Of a DNA stretch of 63,637 bases, positions 1 to 7,772 are shown piece by piece. The notes under the pieces are model-generated. The model did no database searches. It was not told where the DNA came from and saw nothing but the letters and a program-made list of their open reading frames with translations. The translations under genes were made by a program, and so were the position numbers. Every line of letters begins with the position of its first letter. Within the stretch, counting starts at the first letter, position 1. This stretch comes from Rhodococcus sp. CH91 (GTDB lineage: Bacteria > Actinomycetota > Actinomycetes > Mycobacteriales > Mycobacteriaceae): NCBI RefSeq assembly GCF_022554085.1, contig NZ_JAKFYR010000010.1, forward strand, positions 128,685-192,321, written 5' to 3'.

Positions 1-23
1 GGCGCTCTCGTCTCACCGAGCCT

Positions 24-72
24 CTGTCAATCTGTAGCGGCGTGTCCTGTCGATCTTCACTGCATCTCGACA
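24..72 (+). repeat. 49-bp diverged direct repeat, copy A
   Basis: This stretch aligns without gaps to 5679-5727 at about 39 of 49 positions by eye. Shared blocks include GCGTGTCC and CTGCATCTC. Both copies lie 160-200 bp upstream of a + strand accessory gene (starts at 269 and 5891). It may be a duplicated promoter or regulatory region, or the scar of an insertion. No open reading frame or transposase is associated with it. Confidence 0.5.
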
Positions 73-268
73 ACTAGCCCTGCAATCGGTCGTCAGTGCT
101 GTTGACCCGGTCCCGCGCCGCCCGAAGTCGGCCGTAGGGAGGGACGGCACTGGTTGGGGAATCACGGCGAAGTCGGTTACTTCGAAACCGTCGGTGTGTC
201 CAGCTTGTCCGTTCTTGCCGATACTCTCGTGTCGCCAGGGCACACCACAACGGAGTTCGGAGGTCTCG

Positions 269-1261
269 ATGGTCGAACCACTCGAAATGGATATGACCAA
301 GCCGAGGTTCGGCAAGACGGGCCGCGGCTTCGGCAGATTCGCACGAGGTAGCTCGAAGCAGCAGACCGAGCAGACCAGCGATCTCGAGGATGCCGCTGTG
401 GACACCGCCGAGAGGCGGAGCGCGAAGAAACCCGATCCCTACGAGGAGGCGATAGTCGAGTACAACGGCGCGTTCACGTCGATGAACGACAGGGGCGTTT
501 CTCTCCTACGCCAGCGCGAACGCTCGACTGACCTGATCGAGCTCGTCGAGCTGCTGGTGAACAGCATCGCCAACACCCCGAAGTCGTTCGAGACCGACTT
601 CGACGAGATCGACATTCACAAAGCCCAGTTCCTGGCGGCGGAGGAGTTCGCGCAGAAGGATCTCGACGCCGCGAGGAAGTCGGCTGCCGGCGCCACTGCC
701 GGGTTCGCCGCGGGCGCCGCGGTCGCGAGCATGGCTCCGACAGCGGCGATGTGGGTCGCCACCACCTTCGGCACCGCGTCGACCGGCACCGCGATCTCCA
801 CTCTGTCCGGGGCTGCTGCGACCAAGGCTGCTCTCGCCTGGCTCGGTGGAGGGGTTGTCGCGGCCGGCGGCGGCGGCACTGCGGCAGGTGGCGCCTTGCT
901 CGCCCTCGCCGGCCCCATCGGCTGGACGGTCGCGGGGGCCACCCTCCTCGCGTCGATCGCTTTGTTCACCAAGAACAAGTTCGAGAACCGCGAGGCGAAG
1001 AACAAGGCGCTGACCTCGGTGAAGCAGAACACCGCGCTCATCAAGGGCATAGACGCCCAGATCGATGACCTGCTCCGACGCACCACGTCCCTTCGCGAGC
1101 TGCTCGTGCAGAGTTACCGCGAAGCGCTCAGGTGCTTCGGGACCGACTTCCTCGCGCTGTCCGCGCCCCAACAGTCCCAACTCGTCGCGCTGGTGAACAA
1201 CACGAAGGCCTGCGCGGCCCTCCTGAACAAGCGCATCGCGCAGGGCGCCGGGAATGAGTGA
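269..1261 (+). CDS. uncharacterised glycine-zipper membrane-associated protein, first gene of a coupled pair
   Basis: 330 residues, function unknown. The ATG at 269 is chosen because GGAGG sits 5 nt upstream; a longer frame would start at 194. The first ~130 residues are charged and probably helical. A long Ala/Gly-rich low-polarity stretch follows (about residues 137-235), with LAWLGGG and AAGGGG motifs and a hydrophobic segment (ALLALAGPIGW onward). A charged coiled-coil-like tail (KQNTALIKGIDAQIDDLL) ends the protein. Gly-zipper segments of this kind often insert in or oligomerise at membranes, so a pore-forming or membrane-bound role is possible but inferred. The last 8 bases overlap the next gene, so translation is probably coupled and the two products likely work together. 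Confidence 0.6.
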   Translation: MVEPLEMDMTKPRFGKTGRGFGRFARGSSKQQTEQTSDLEDAAVDTAERRSAKKPDPYEEAIVEYNGAFTSMNDRGVSLLRQRERSTDLIELVELLVNSIANTPKSFETDFDEIDIHKAQFLAAEEFAQKDLDAARKSAAGATAGFAAGAAVASMAPTAAMWVATTFGTASTGTAISTLSGAAATKAALAWLGGGVVAAGGGGTAAGGALLALAGPIGWTVAGATLLASIALFTKNKFENREAKNKALTSVKQNTALIKGIDAQIDDLLRRTTSLRELLVQSYREALRCFGTDFLALSAPQQSQLVALVNNTKACAALLNKRIAQGAGNE

Positions 1262-2717
1262 GGCGGTCAGGCTGGGGAAGAGCAACCAGGAGCAGGCTGT
1301 CGCCGCCTGGGTGAACTATCTCAACCAGCTCCGGTTGGACAACCTGCTGAGCGCTCTCCACCGGCAGGACCGGAATCTCGAGGACGCGCTCGCCAGCGTC
1401 GGTGAGGCGATCCGGAAGATCGACCTCGAGGTGGTCGCCGCCAACCGTGGCGGGCTCAAGGGTATGCACGGCTTCATCGCCGAGGTCGCAGAGGTCGGCG
1501 TCGGCAATGCTCGCAGCCACATCCGTGGTGGGGACGCTGTCTACCAGTGGATTAATGACAACGGCCCTGTGGACCTGATGCGCAACGGCGTGGAGATCCA
1601 GCAGAAATTCGTCGCGGCCGGCGGCCGCTTCGGTCTCGGCGCGATCACCGAACACCTCGGCAAGTATCCCGACTTCGTCGCCAGCGGCGGGAAATACCAG
1701 ATCCCCCGCGACCACTTCGAGGTGATCCAGAAGCTGCACGCCCTGCCACGCGAGGAAGCCGGCACACTCCTGACGCGTGGCGGCGACGGCCCGTCGTTCA
1801 CGGACTGGGAGCGGATCCAGGCGTTCTTCGGCGAGGAGGGATCTGTCGGTATCGAGTCGCTCGAGCCTTCCCACCTGAAATACTCCGAGGTTCAGAAGGG
1901 CGCCTATGGGGCGACTTTGGAGACGGAGGCGGATTCCCTCCGCTCCACCGACCAGTCCCTGCGCGATGCCGCCTACCAGGAAGGTCGGCCGACCCTGGCG
2001 GAGGGCGCGAAGGCCACGTTTGCGGCCGCCGCCATTGAGAGCGGGACCGCCTTGGTGCTGGCCGTGGTCGACAAACGCCGTGCGGGCAAGCAGCTCAGAG
2101 AGTTCACTGTCGAGGACTGGACCGACATCGCCGGCGAAGCGAATCTCGGTGCCGCCAAGGGCGGTGTCCGAGGGGCCAGCATCTACATGCTCACGAACGT
2201 CACCGCCACCCCCGCGGCCGTCGCCAGCTCGATCGTCACCGCGGCCTTCGGCGTCGCCGAGCAGGCGAACAAGCTCCGTCGCGGCGAGATCGACGAGCTG
2301 GAATTCATCGAGAACGCGGAGCTCGTCTGCCTGGATACCGCCGTCAGCGCCCTGTCCTCCTTCGTCGGGCAGGCTCTCATCCCGGTGCCGGTACTGGGTG
2401 CCGTGATCGGCAATACCGTCGGCATCATCATGTACAAGGCCGTCTCGTCTTCCCTCTCCAAGCGGGAGGCGTCGCTGATCGTGCAGTACCTCGACGAACA
2501 GCAGGCGATGGACGAGCAACTCGCCGCCCAATACCAAGAGCTCATCGACAAGCTCGATGCGAGCATGTCCGACTACCTGGAGGTGCTCGAACGGGCCTTC
2601 TCCCCTGACGTGGAGGTTGTCCTCCTCGGATCCGTCGAGCTCGCACTCGAGCTCGGGGTGGCTTCGGACGAGGTCTTGGATTCCGAGGAGAAAGTCCTCG
2701 CCTACTTCCTCGACTAA
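1254..2717 (+). CDS. uncharacterised protein with C-terminal hydrophobic segments, second gene of the pair
   Basis: 487 residues, function unknown. It begins inside the end of the preceding gene (8-bp overlap, ATGAGTG). The N-terminal ~280 residues are soluble-looking and mixed alpha. From about residue 300 two low-polarity segments follow, one around ASIYMLTNVTATPAAVASS and one around GQALIPVPVLGAVIGNTVG. The final ~90 residues are acidic and helical. No catalytic motif or nucleotide-binding loop is visible. From memory, the second hydrophobic block resembles conserved hypothetical proteins scattered across distant bacteria, which would fit a horizontally moving module; this was not searched. 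The arrangement suggests a two-component effector or defence unit, but that is inference only. Confidence 0.6.
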   Translation: MSEAVRLGKSNQEQAVAAWVNYLNQLRLDNLLSALHRQDRNLEDALASVGEAIRKIDLEVVAANRGGLKGMHGFIAEVAEVGVGNARSHIRGGDAVYQWINDNGPVDLMRNGVEIQQKFVAAGGRFGLGAITEHLGKYPDFVASGGKYQIPRDHFEVIQKLHALPREEAGTLLTRGGDGPSFTDWERIQAFFGEEGSVGIESLEPSHLKYSEVQKGAYGATLETEADSLRSTDQSLRDAAYQEGRPTLAEGAKATFAAAAIESGTALVLAVVDKRRAGKQLREFTVEDWTDIAGEANLGAAKGGVRGASIYMLTNVTATPAAVASSIVTAAFGVAEQANKLRRGEIDELEFIENAELVCLDTAVSALSSFVGQALIPVPVLGAVIGNTVGIIMYKAVSSSLSKREASLIVQYLDEQQAMDEQLAAQYQELIDKLDASMSDYLEVLERAFSPDVEVVLLGSVELALELGVASDEVLDSEEKVLAYFLD

Positions 2718-2860
2718 CGCTGTGGTCGTCCGTTCTCCGAGCACAGTGCGATAGTCGCGGGCAGCCCTCGCGCTCGGTCTCGTCCACATGAGGCGCCGTC
2801 ATTGGAACTGTCGGGGCCGTTCCGAGCCTGACAACCTGAAGACCCTGCTATGAGATGCGG

Positions 2861-3592
2861 TCAGCCGGACTGCTGCTCGATTCGGGTGGCTCGATAGTGG
2901 TAGCCGTCCTGATCGGTGACCTGTTCCCAATCGAGGACCACGGTGGCTCCGACCGCTACGGTACGAAAACCCTCGCCGACGATGGTGCTGTAATGCGCCC
3001 AGCATCCGCCCGGGGTCTGGTCGGAATCGATCACTCCCCAGCCCTGTTCGTCGTTCCACTCCCGGACTGTGCCGACACTGTGGCCGGTCACCCGAGGCGG
3101 GACCGGTACGGGTGCGGAGGGTTCGCCTACGAAGTGCTCTTCCTCGATGCGGCCGTCGGGATGGACCGACCATGCGCGCGCCCCGAATCCGGTAGGGCGA
3201 CGGAAGGGTTGTTGCCCGGCCGGCCATGCCCGCACACACTCGAACTCGAATTCGACACCCGCTGCCGGGTTCTCGGGGCGGATCCATTCGAACTCCACCT
3301 CGTGGCCCGGTGTGAGAGCGGGAAACCCGTCCACCGCAACGGCCGCGAAGTCGACATGGCATCCACCGGGAACCTCATCGCCGTCGATCACACCCTGCAT
3401 GTGCTCGAGGTCCCAGCTGCGGACCACACCTCGACTCGGCATCGCGCCGTGATCTCCCGTCCCGGTCTCGGCGACACCGTCGCCGGGGCCGACAGCATCG
3501 GGGCCGGATACGGCACCGACGGTCCATATCCCCACGGCCGCGACCGCAGTGAGCACCACCGCGGCAGTGGCGGCCCGTACCGCTGTGCGCAC
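2861..3592 (-). CDS. membrane-anchored protein with two cold-shock-like domains
   Basis: 243 residues. The GTG at 3592 is preferred because AAAGGAG lies 6 nt upstream; an upstream ATG at 3625 has no such site. Residues ~8-28 form one hydrophobic segment, a signal anchor or signal peptide. Two OB-fold cold-shock-like repeats follow, at about 55-122 and 173-238. Each has degenerate RNP1 (QGVID, GWGVID) and RNP2-like (CHVDF, CWAHY) motifs and a PGGC element. Cold-shock domains normally bind single-stranded nucleic acid in the cytoplasm, so export or membrane tethering is unusual. The conserved Cys in both repeats could form a disulfide if the protein is exported. The role is unknown. Confidence 0.7.
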   Translation of the reverse strand: MRTAVRAATAAVVLTAVAAVGIWTVGAVSGPDAVGPGDGVAETGTGDHGAMPSRGVVRSWDLEHMQGVIDGDEVPGGCHVDFAAVAVDGFPALTPGHEVEFEWIRPENPAAGVEFEFECVRAWPAGQQPFRRPTGFGARAWSVHPDGRIEEEHFVGEPSAPVPVPPRVTGHSVGTVREWNDEQGWGVIDSDQTPGGCWAHYSTIVGEGFRTVAVGATVVLDWEQVTDQDGYHYRATRIEQQSG

Positions 3593-3989
3593 CCACGTCT
3601 CCTTTCGCCGCGGTGATCCCCGCATCCTGACACTGGCGACAACTGCGGTGCGGAAAGCCCGGGTGTGCACCACCGGACTTCCCGCCGGCCACACACATCG
3701 GGGAGGAATGCGCGGACCGAGCGGCCCCACCGCTCCGAGGAGGGAGAAAAAACGGGGACCGCCGACAAACACATATGGACTTTCGCCTCTAGCGTTACAT
3801 TTCGACCACACGCTCAAGTGAGGGTGGTGTTTACCCGTATCGTGGGTGCCTGGTGGCGCGACACCGGCAGTGCGTCGCTCATCAATGGCGCTGTCGGACA
3901 TTCAAGACACGAGCTGGCCATGGAGAATCCGCAGCAAGAAACCTACGGCCGGGTGAGCAACCCGCAACGGTTCGCCCCACTCATCTCAG
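3593..3989. other. intergenic stretch without a recognisable gene
   Basis: About 400 bp between the start of the cold-shock-like gene and the end of the propeller-like gene. It contains a locally AT-richer pocket (about 3745-3815) that could carry the promoter of the leftward gene. Small reading frames here have no ribosome-binding site or coding-like third positions. I see no RNA gene. Confidence 0.4.
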
Positions 3990-5582
3990 TTACCGGAGGC
4001 GGGAGCGGTCGAGGAGTTCGGCGACATCGAGAAGCTCCGGCGGGTTCATGTGCTGGCGCGGCAAGGCATGCACCCCCGCAGCAGTGACCCACACGGTGCC
4101 GGCTCCGTCGATGGTGACGTCCGGGCGGGGACTGCGGATCGGGGTGCTCGAGATCGGCTCCCAGGTGACCGGATCGAGGCGGGTGAACAGCCAGTATTGA
4201 TGGTGATCGGCGGGATACACGGCCGGTCCCGGCAGTGGCCACCATCGCCCACGGCCGGAACCGTCCGGGGGATGGCCGACGATCCAGAGCAGGTCTTCGA
4301 TCTGTCCGCCGCCGAGGACATGATCAGGCAATGAGTTCGGCTGGGCGAGAGTGAGATCGTCGAGTATCCGGTATGCAGCGGTGCCGTCGACGATCGTCGG
4401 TGGAAGACCGGTCAGAAACGGCCGATAGGACATCACCGCGGTCTCCAGCGGCGGACCGACGGTCACGATGCCGTGCAGATCGACCTGGACCAGGCGCGCC
4501 GCTCCGAGCGCGCCGGTGCTCGGATCACGCCGGCGAAACAGCAGGACAAACCCGTCCGCGCAGGTCGTCATCGATTCGAGGTCGCCCCACTGCTCGGCAG
4601 GGTGCCTCACCAGGTCCTGTCCCGGGCGAGCGAGGATCAGCTCGGCGGTGCCGCGGTCCGGCACCGCCACGGCGAGCAGGGTCTGGGCATGGGCTGCGCC
4701 GTCTCGAATCGGTGTGTCAGTAATCGCCTCGACGGTGCCACCCCGGGTGCAGTGGAAGATTCCGTCCCAGCCGCCCACCCAGCAGCCGTCGGCGTGCGCC
4801 CACACCGAACGGGTGCGATCAGCCGGCGGAGTATCGAAGATCTGCCCGGGCACGATGTACTCGCGCACGCGCCGGCCGGCGTCGAGATGCACCACCACGG
4901 GCAGTTCACGGTCGGCGATCCACAGATCGCAGTCGTGCGCGGATATCGCGGCGGGGATCACGCTCGGCCGCAGCGGCGGTGGCGGCACATCGGTCAAGTC
5001 GAGATCCACCAACACACCCACCTCGTGAATGCGTTCGACCAGCGGGTCGGGGCCGCTGAGCCGGGCAACATGGGCGAACGATCGCGGGGACGTGGTGACC
5101 TGCCGATAGCGACGGGTGCCAGCCACCGGCCGGAACGGCGAGTGCGGCTGATCGACCTCACGCCGGTACCGATCGGATGCGACGTGAATACGCCTGACCC
5201 GTCCGCGGATCCGCCCGGTAGTGGCGTACGACAGATCACCGATCAGCCGGCCGGTGACCTCGACCTGACCGAGCACCGGACGGCGGGTGTACCAGGTGGC
5301 CGTCCACCCCACACCGCGCAGCAGCACGGTCCAGTCCCACCACTGTCGTCCGTCCCCGGGCCGCTGCAACGCGGGCTTTCCCGAATGCAGGGGCTCGGCC
5401 ACAGCGCCAAGCCTGACAATCGACGGATCCGCCGGATCGGCAGGCATCTCCTCGAACAACAACGGAAACACCGCGACGGCACCGACTTCCGGGGGCGGTG
5501 TCTCCCCGTCTTCGATCGACACAGCAGTCACCAACACCGGCAGCTGAGTCTGCGGACGCCACACCTGGTCAGGCTCTGTCAC
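3990..5582 (-). CDS. uncharacterised two-domain protein: orphan N-terminal domain plus probable beta-propeller
   Basis: About 530 residues from the GTG at 5582; the frame stays open to an ATG at 5726. The start is uncertain because no candidate has a good ribosome-binding site. The extra upstream codons have low third-position GC, and the domain shared with the 6334-6966 product begins just after the GTG. Residues ~10-198 correspond to that stand-alone protein: compare LLRGVGW with LLHGRGW, QVEVTG with TVQVTG, and EVGVLVDL with EVGVLVEL. Residues ~215-530 contain short repeated strands such as LWIADRELPVVV and GTVWVTAAGVHAL, as in NHL/SMP-30-type propellers. No signal peptide is seen. The function is unknown. 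Confidence 0.55.
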   Translation of the reverse strand: MTEPDQVWRPQTQLPVLVTAVSIEDGETPPPEVGAVAVFPLLFEEMPADPADPSIVRLGAVAEPLHSGKPALQRPGDGRQWWDWTVLLRGVGWTATWYTRRPVLGQVEVTGRLIGDLSYATTGRIRGRVRRIHVASDRYRREVDQPHSPFRPVAGTRRYRQVTTSPRSFAHVARLSGPDPLVERIHEVGVLVDLDLTDVPPPPLRPSVIPAAISAHDCDLWIADRELPVVVHLDAGRRVREYIVPGQIFDTPPADRTRSVWAHADGCWVGGWDGIFHCTRGGTVEAITDTPIRDGAAHAQTLLAVAVPDRGTAELILARPGQDLVRHPAEQWGDLESMTTCADGFVLLFRRRDPSTGALGAARLVQVDLHGIVTVGPPLETAVMSYRPFLTGLPPTIVDGTAAYRILDDLTLAQPNSLPDHVLGGGQIEDLLWIVGHPPDGSGRGRWWPLPGPAVYPADHHQYWLFTRLDPVTWEPISSTPIRSPRPDVTIDGAGTVWVTAAGVHALPRQHMNPPELLDVAELLDRSRLR

Positions 5583-5678
5583 CCTGCCAGCGTGCCCGAC
5601 ACGCTGCCGCCGCGCACGATCGGCGATGCGGTCGACCGAGTCGCGCATTTGCACGAGTACTGTTGACACACCCGGGAT

Positions 5679-5727
5679 CTGTCGATGTGCAGCAGCGTGT
5701 CCGGCCAGTCTTCGCTGCATCTCCACA
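5679..5727 (+). repeat. 49-bp diverged direct repeat, copy B
   Basis: Counterpart of 24-72, in the same orientation. It overlaps the weakest, probably non-coding upstream extension of the leftward propeller-like frame and precedes the tandem 19-mers at 5731-5768. It may be part of the promoter region of the + strand gene at 5891. Confidence 0.5.
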
Positions 5728-5730
5728 GGA

Positions 5731-5768
5731 GGTTCCAGGATTCGTGTCAGTTTCCAAGATTCATGTCA
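5731..5768 (+). repeat. two tandem 19-bp repeats upstream of the 5891 gene
   Basis: Positions 5731-5749 and 5750-5768 are adjacent 19-mers matching at 16 of 19 positions; both end in GATTC(G/A)TGTCA. A 19-bp period puts the copies on nearly the same helix face, as in tandem operator sites. They lie 120-160 bp upstream of the ATG at 5891. The binding factor is unknown. Confidence 0.5.
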
Positions 5769-5890
5769 CTCGGGTGGGCCCTGTAAAGGTGCCCCGGACC
5801 AGCGAGGTTGAAGACAGGGTACGTCCAAGATCGCGGTCGACCTCAACAGAAGCGTCCTGATCGAAGCCGACAGCCGGAAGAATCCACATC

Positions 5891-6268
5891 ATGAGCGTTC
5901 CCGATGCCGCCGAACTCGACCGACTCTTCTCATTGTGGAAGGACGCCCTGTGGAAAACACAAGGCATCACAGCCAGCGAGGCCGAGAACAACCGGAAGCT
6001 CTACCGGTACAGGATCACGAGCATCGACCAGCTCGACGCGAACTCGCTGGAAGTCCACGTCGAGTTCGCGCCGAACGCGGTCTACGGCATCGAGCACCTT
6101 CCCGGATCCAAGGCCAGCATCGTGATACCTCCGGTGACACGCGGTGAGATCAACGCACCACCGGAGATGGCTCACTTGTTGACCGAGTTCATCGCTTCCG
6201 GTGGGATCCGACCCGGTAACTTCATCGGGACGGATGCGGACGGCGCTCCCCGCGTCCTGTGGAATTGA
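5891..6268 (+). CDS. hypothetical protein, 125 aa
   Basis: A small soluble protein of unknown function. ATG at 5891 with GGAAGA about 10 nt upstream. It has no membrane segment, Cys motif or obvious catalytic signature; sequence pattern suggests a helical N-terminus and a beta-rich centre (LEVHVEFAPNAVYGIEHL). It starts a three-gene + strand run with the genes at 6334 and 6963. Because the next gene shares a domain with the divergent propeller-like protein, the four genes may form one functional neighbourhood, but nothing visible shows what it does. Confidence 0.55.
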   Translation: MSVPDAAELDRLFSLWKDALWKTQGITASEAENNRKLYRYRITSIDQLDANSLEVHVEFAPNAVYGIEHLPGSKASIVIPPVTRGEINAPPEMAHLLTEFIASGGIRPGNFIGTDADGAPRVLWN

Positions 6269-6333
6269 CACCAGGACATGCCCGGTGAGCGTTGCCGGAA
6301 CGACCGGCTTCTGGGAGCGTCGACGAGGTGGCG

Positions 6334-6966
6334 ATGACACAGGAGATCACTACGGAGAGTCTGCGTGTGCTTATCCCGGCAGACCTGATTCTCGACGGCA
6401 TGGTGGAGTTCCCGCAGGTCGGTGACCATGTGGAGTATGCCTTGACCTTCGTCGAGCACGAGCCGGGGATTCCTCCCGAGATGCGCAACGACCTCACCGC
6501 CCGAGTGGAGGTGCGCGGTGACGGACGACTGTCCCGGGAATGGGTCGATCCGGCCGGACGGACGCATCCGGGAACCTATTCACTACTGCTGCACGGCCGG
6601 GGCTGGGGCTGGGGTGCAGCTCTGCACTCGAGCACGCTGTATCACGGCACCGTGCAGGTGACCGGCTCGTTGTCGGCCGACTTCCCGGCGCTGGTGCCGG
6701 AACAGGCCCGCGTGCGCGCCGCGGTGACCGGTCGCCGGCTGGTCAGTCATACGAGCTGGCCGGATGCGAACGGCCACTGCAGCGGGGGCGGGATCCATAC
6801 CTTCGGGCCTGTCCGGGAGGGGCAGAACGGCTTCGCGACGGGCACGGTGCCCGAGTCGCCGATCATCGAGAGCTCGGGGAGTTGCATCAATCTGATTCCG
6901 CCACCGGAGGGGCCATGGACCCAGGAAGTCGGTGTTCTCGTCGAACTTCGGATAATCGCCGGGTGA
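6334..6966 (+). CDS. stand-alone version of the orphan N-terminal domain seen at 3990-5582
   Basis: 210 residues. ATG at 6334 with a GAGGTGG ribosome-binding site just upstream; a longer frame from 6292 has no support. Predicted all-beta character with no transmembrane segment. Its sequence tracks the first ~190 residues of the divergent 530-aa protein, with shared LLHGRGW/LLRGVGW, VQVTGSL/VEVTGRL and a near-identical EVGVLVEL close to the end. This points to a common ancestor and either duplication or fusion with a propeller. Its stop overlaps the next start (GTGA), so the two are probably co-translated. The function is unknown. Confidence 0.65.
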   Translation: MTQEITTESLRVLIPADLILDGMVEFPQVGDHVEYALTFVEHEPGIPPEMRNDLTARVEVRGDGRLSREWVDPAGRTHPGTYSLLLHGRGWGWGAALHSSTLYHGTVQVTGSLSADFPALVPEQARVRAAVTGRRLVSHTSWPDANGHCSGGGIHTFGPVREGQNGFATGTVPESPIIESSGSCINLIPPPEGPWTQEVGVLVELRIIAG

Positions 6967-7547
6967 GCTTCGAACTGTGCAACGATGCATCGGCCGCCGA
7001 TTGGCTCGTCGAGCAGAGACTTCCGTGGTACCGATTGGCAGGCCGCGGCCCAGTCGGATATCCGAGCTATGCGCGGGTGAGGTTCATCCCCGACCCGAGC
7101 TTTCCTGGACAGAAGACGAGTGACGTCGATTTCGATCAGAACGCATTGTCGGAGAAGGATCAGATCGGCGTGGCAGTAGAGGTTCTGTCTCGATACACGA
7201 CCACACCAGACGAGTGCTACTTCTGCCTGTGGGAAGGGTGGGGCACCACGACCATCAACTCGGCGCCCAACTTCGCGATCCCCAATCGCGTCTACTGGTT
7301 GTTCCGCGGCACGCTGGCGGACTACGCACACTGGAATAGCGACGACACAGCGCGGTGGCCGTACGGCGACTCGCCTGATCCCGCCTTCATCTGGCCGGCA
7401 GACCGTGCCTGGTGCATTACCAACGATGTCGATCCGCACTTCGCCACGATCGGCGCCAGTGCGAACGCAATCGACCGCATCGTGGCCGACCAGCGAATCG
7501 ACGCAGTACTCGACGATCCTGCACGCGAGCCGCCGTACTGGGAGTAG
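6963..7547 (+). CDS. conserved actinobacterial hypothetical protein
   Basis: 194 residues. The GTG at 6963 overlaps the preceding stop codon by 4 bp (GTGA), which fixes the start better than the longer open frame. The sequence is rich in Trp and Tyr, with motifs CLWEGWG, YWLFRG and WPADRAWC followed by DVDPHFATIG, a pattern I associate with an uncharacterised family in Rhodococcus and relatives. The invariant-looking Trp/Cys/Asp/His cluster (WCITNDVDPHF) could be an active or ligand site, but no activity is known to me. It is soluble and has no signal peptide. Confidence 0.6.
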   Translation: MSFELCNDASAADWLVEQRLPWYRLAGRGPVGYPSYARVRFIPDPSFPGQKTSDVDFDQNALSEKDQIGVAVEVLSRYTTTPDECYFCLWEGWGTTTINSAPNFAIPNRVYWLFRGTLADYAHWNSDDTARWPYGDSPDPAFIWPADRAWCITNDVDPHFATIGASANAIDRIVADQRIDAVLDDPAREPPYWE

Positions 7548-7772
7548 TCAAACCCCGAGCCGGTTCGCGTCCGCTCGAGGGAACCTGACCAGGCCCAGTG
7601 CTGGAGGGTCGACCGAGTCCGTGTTCTCCGCTCGGGACGGACTCGAAAAGCATTGAGCGATCGAGGAATTTCGGAGCGGAGCGAAGTGCCCAGCAGCACG
7701 CACGGCAACGAGCAGGCCGATCGAAGCCAATCGACCATCATGGCGCCGGATTCGCAGGGGCCAGCGTGGTGT

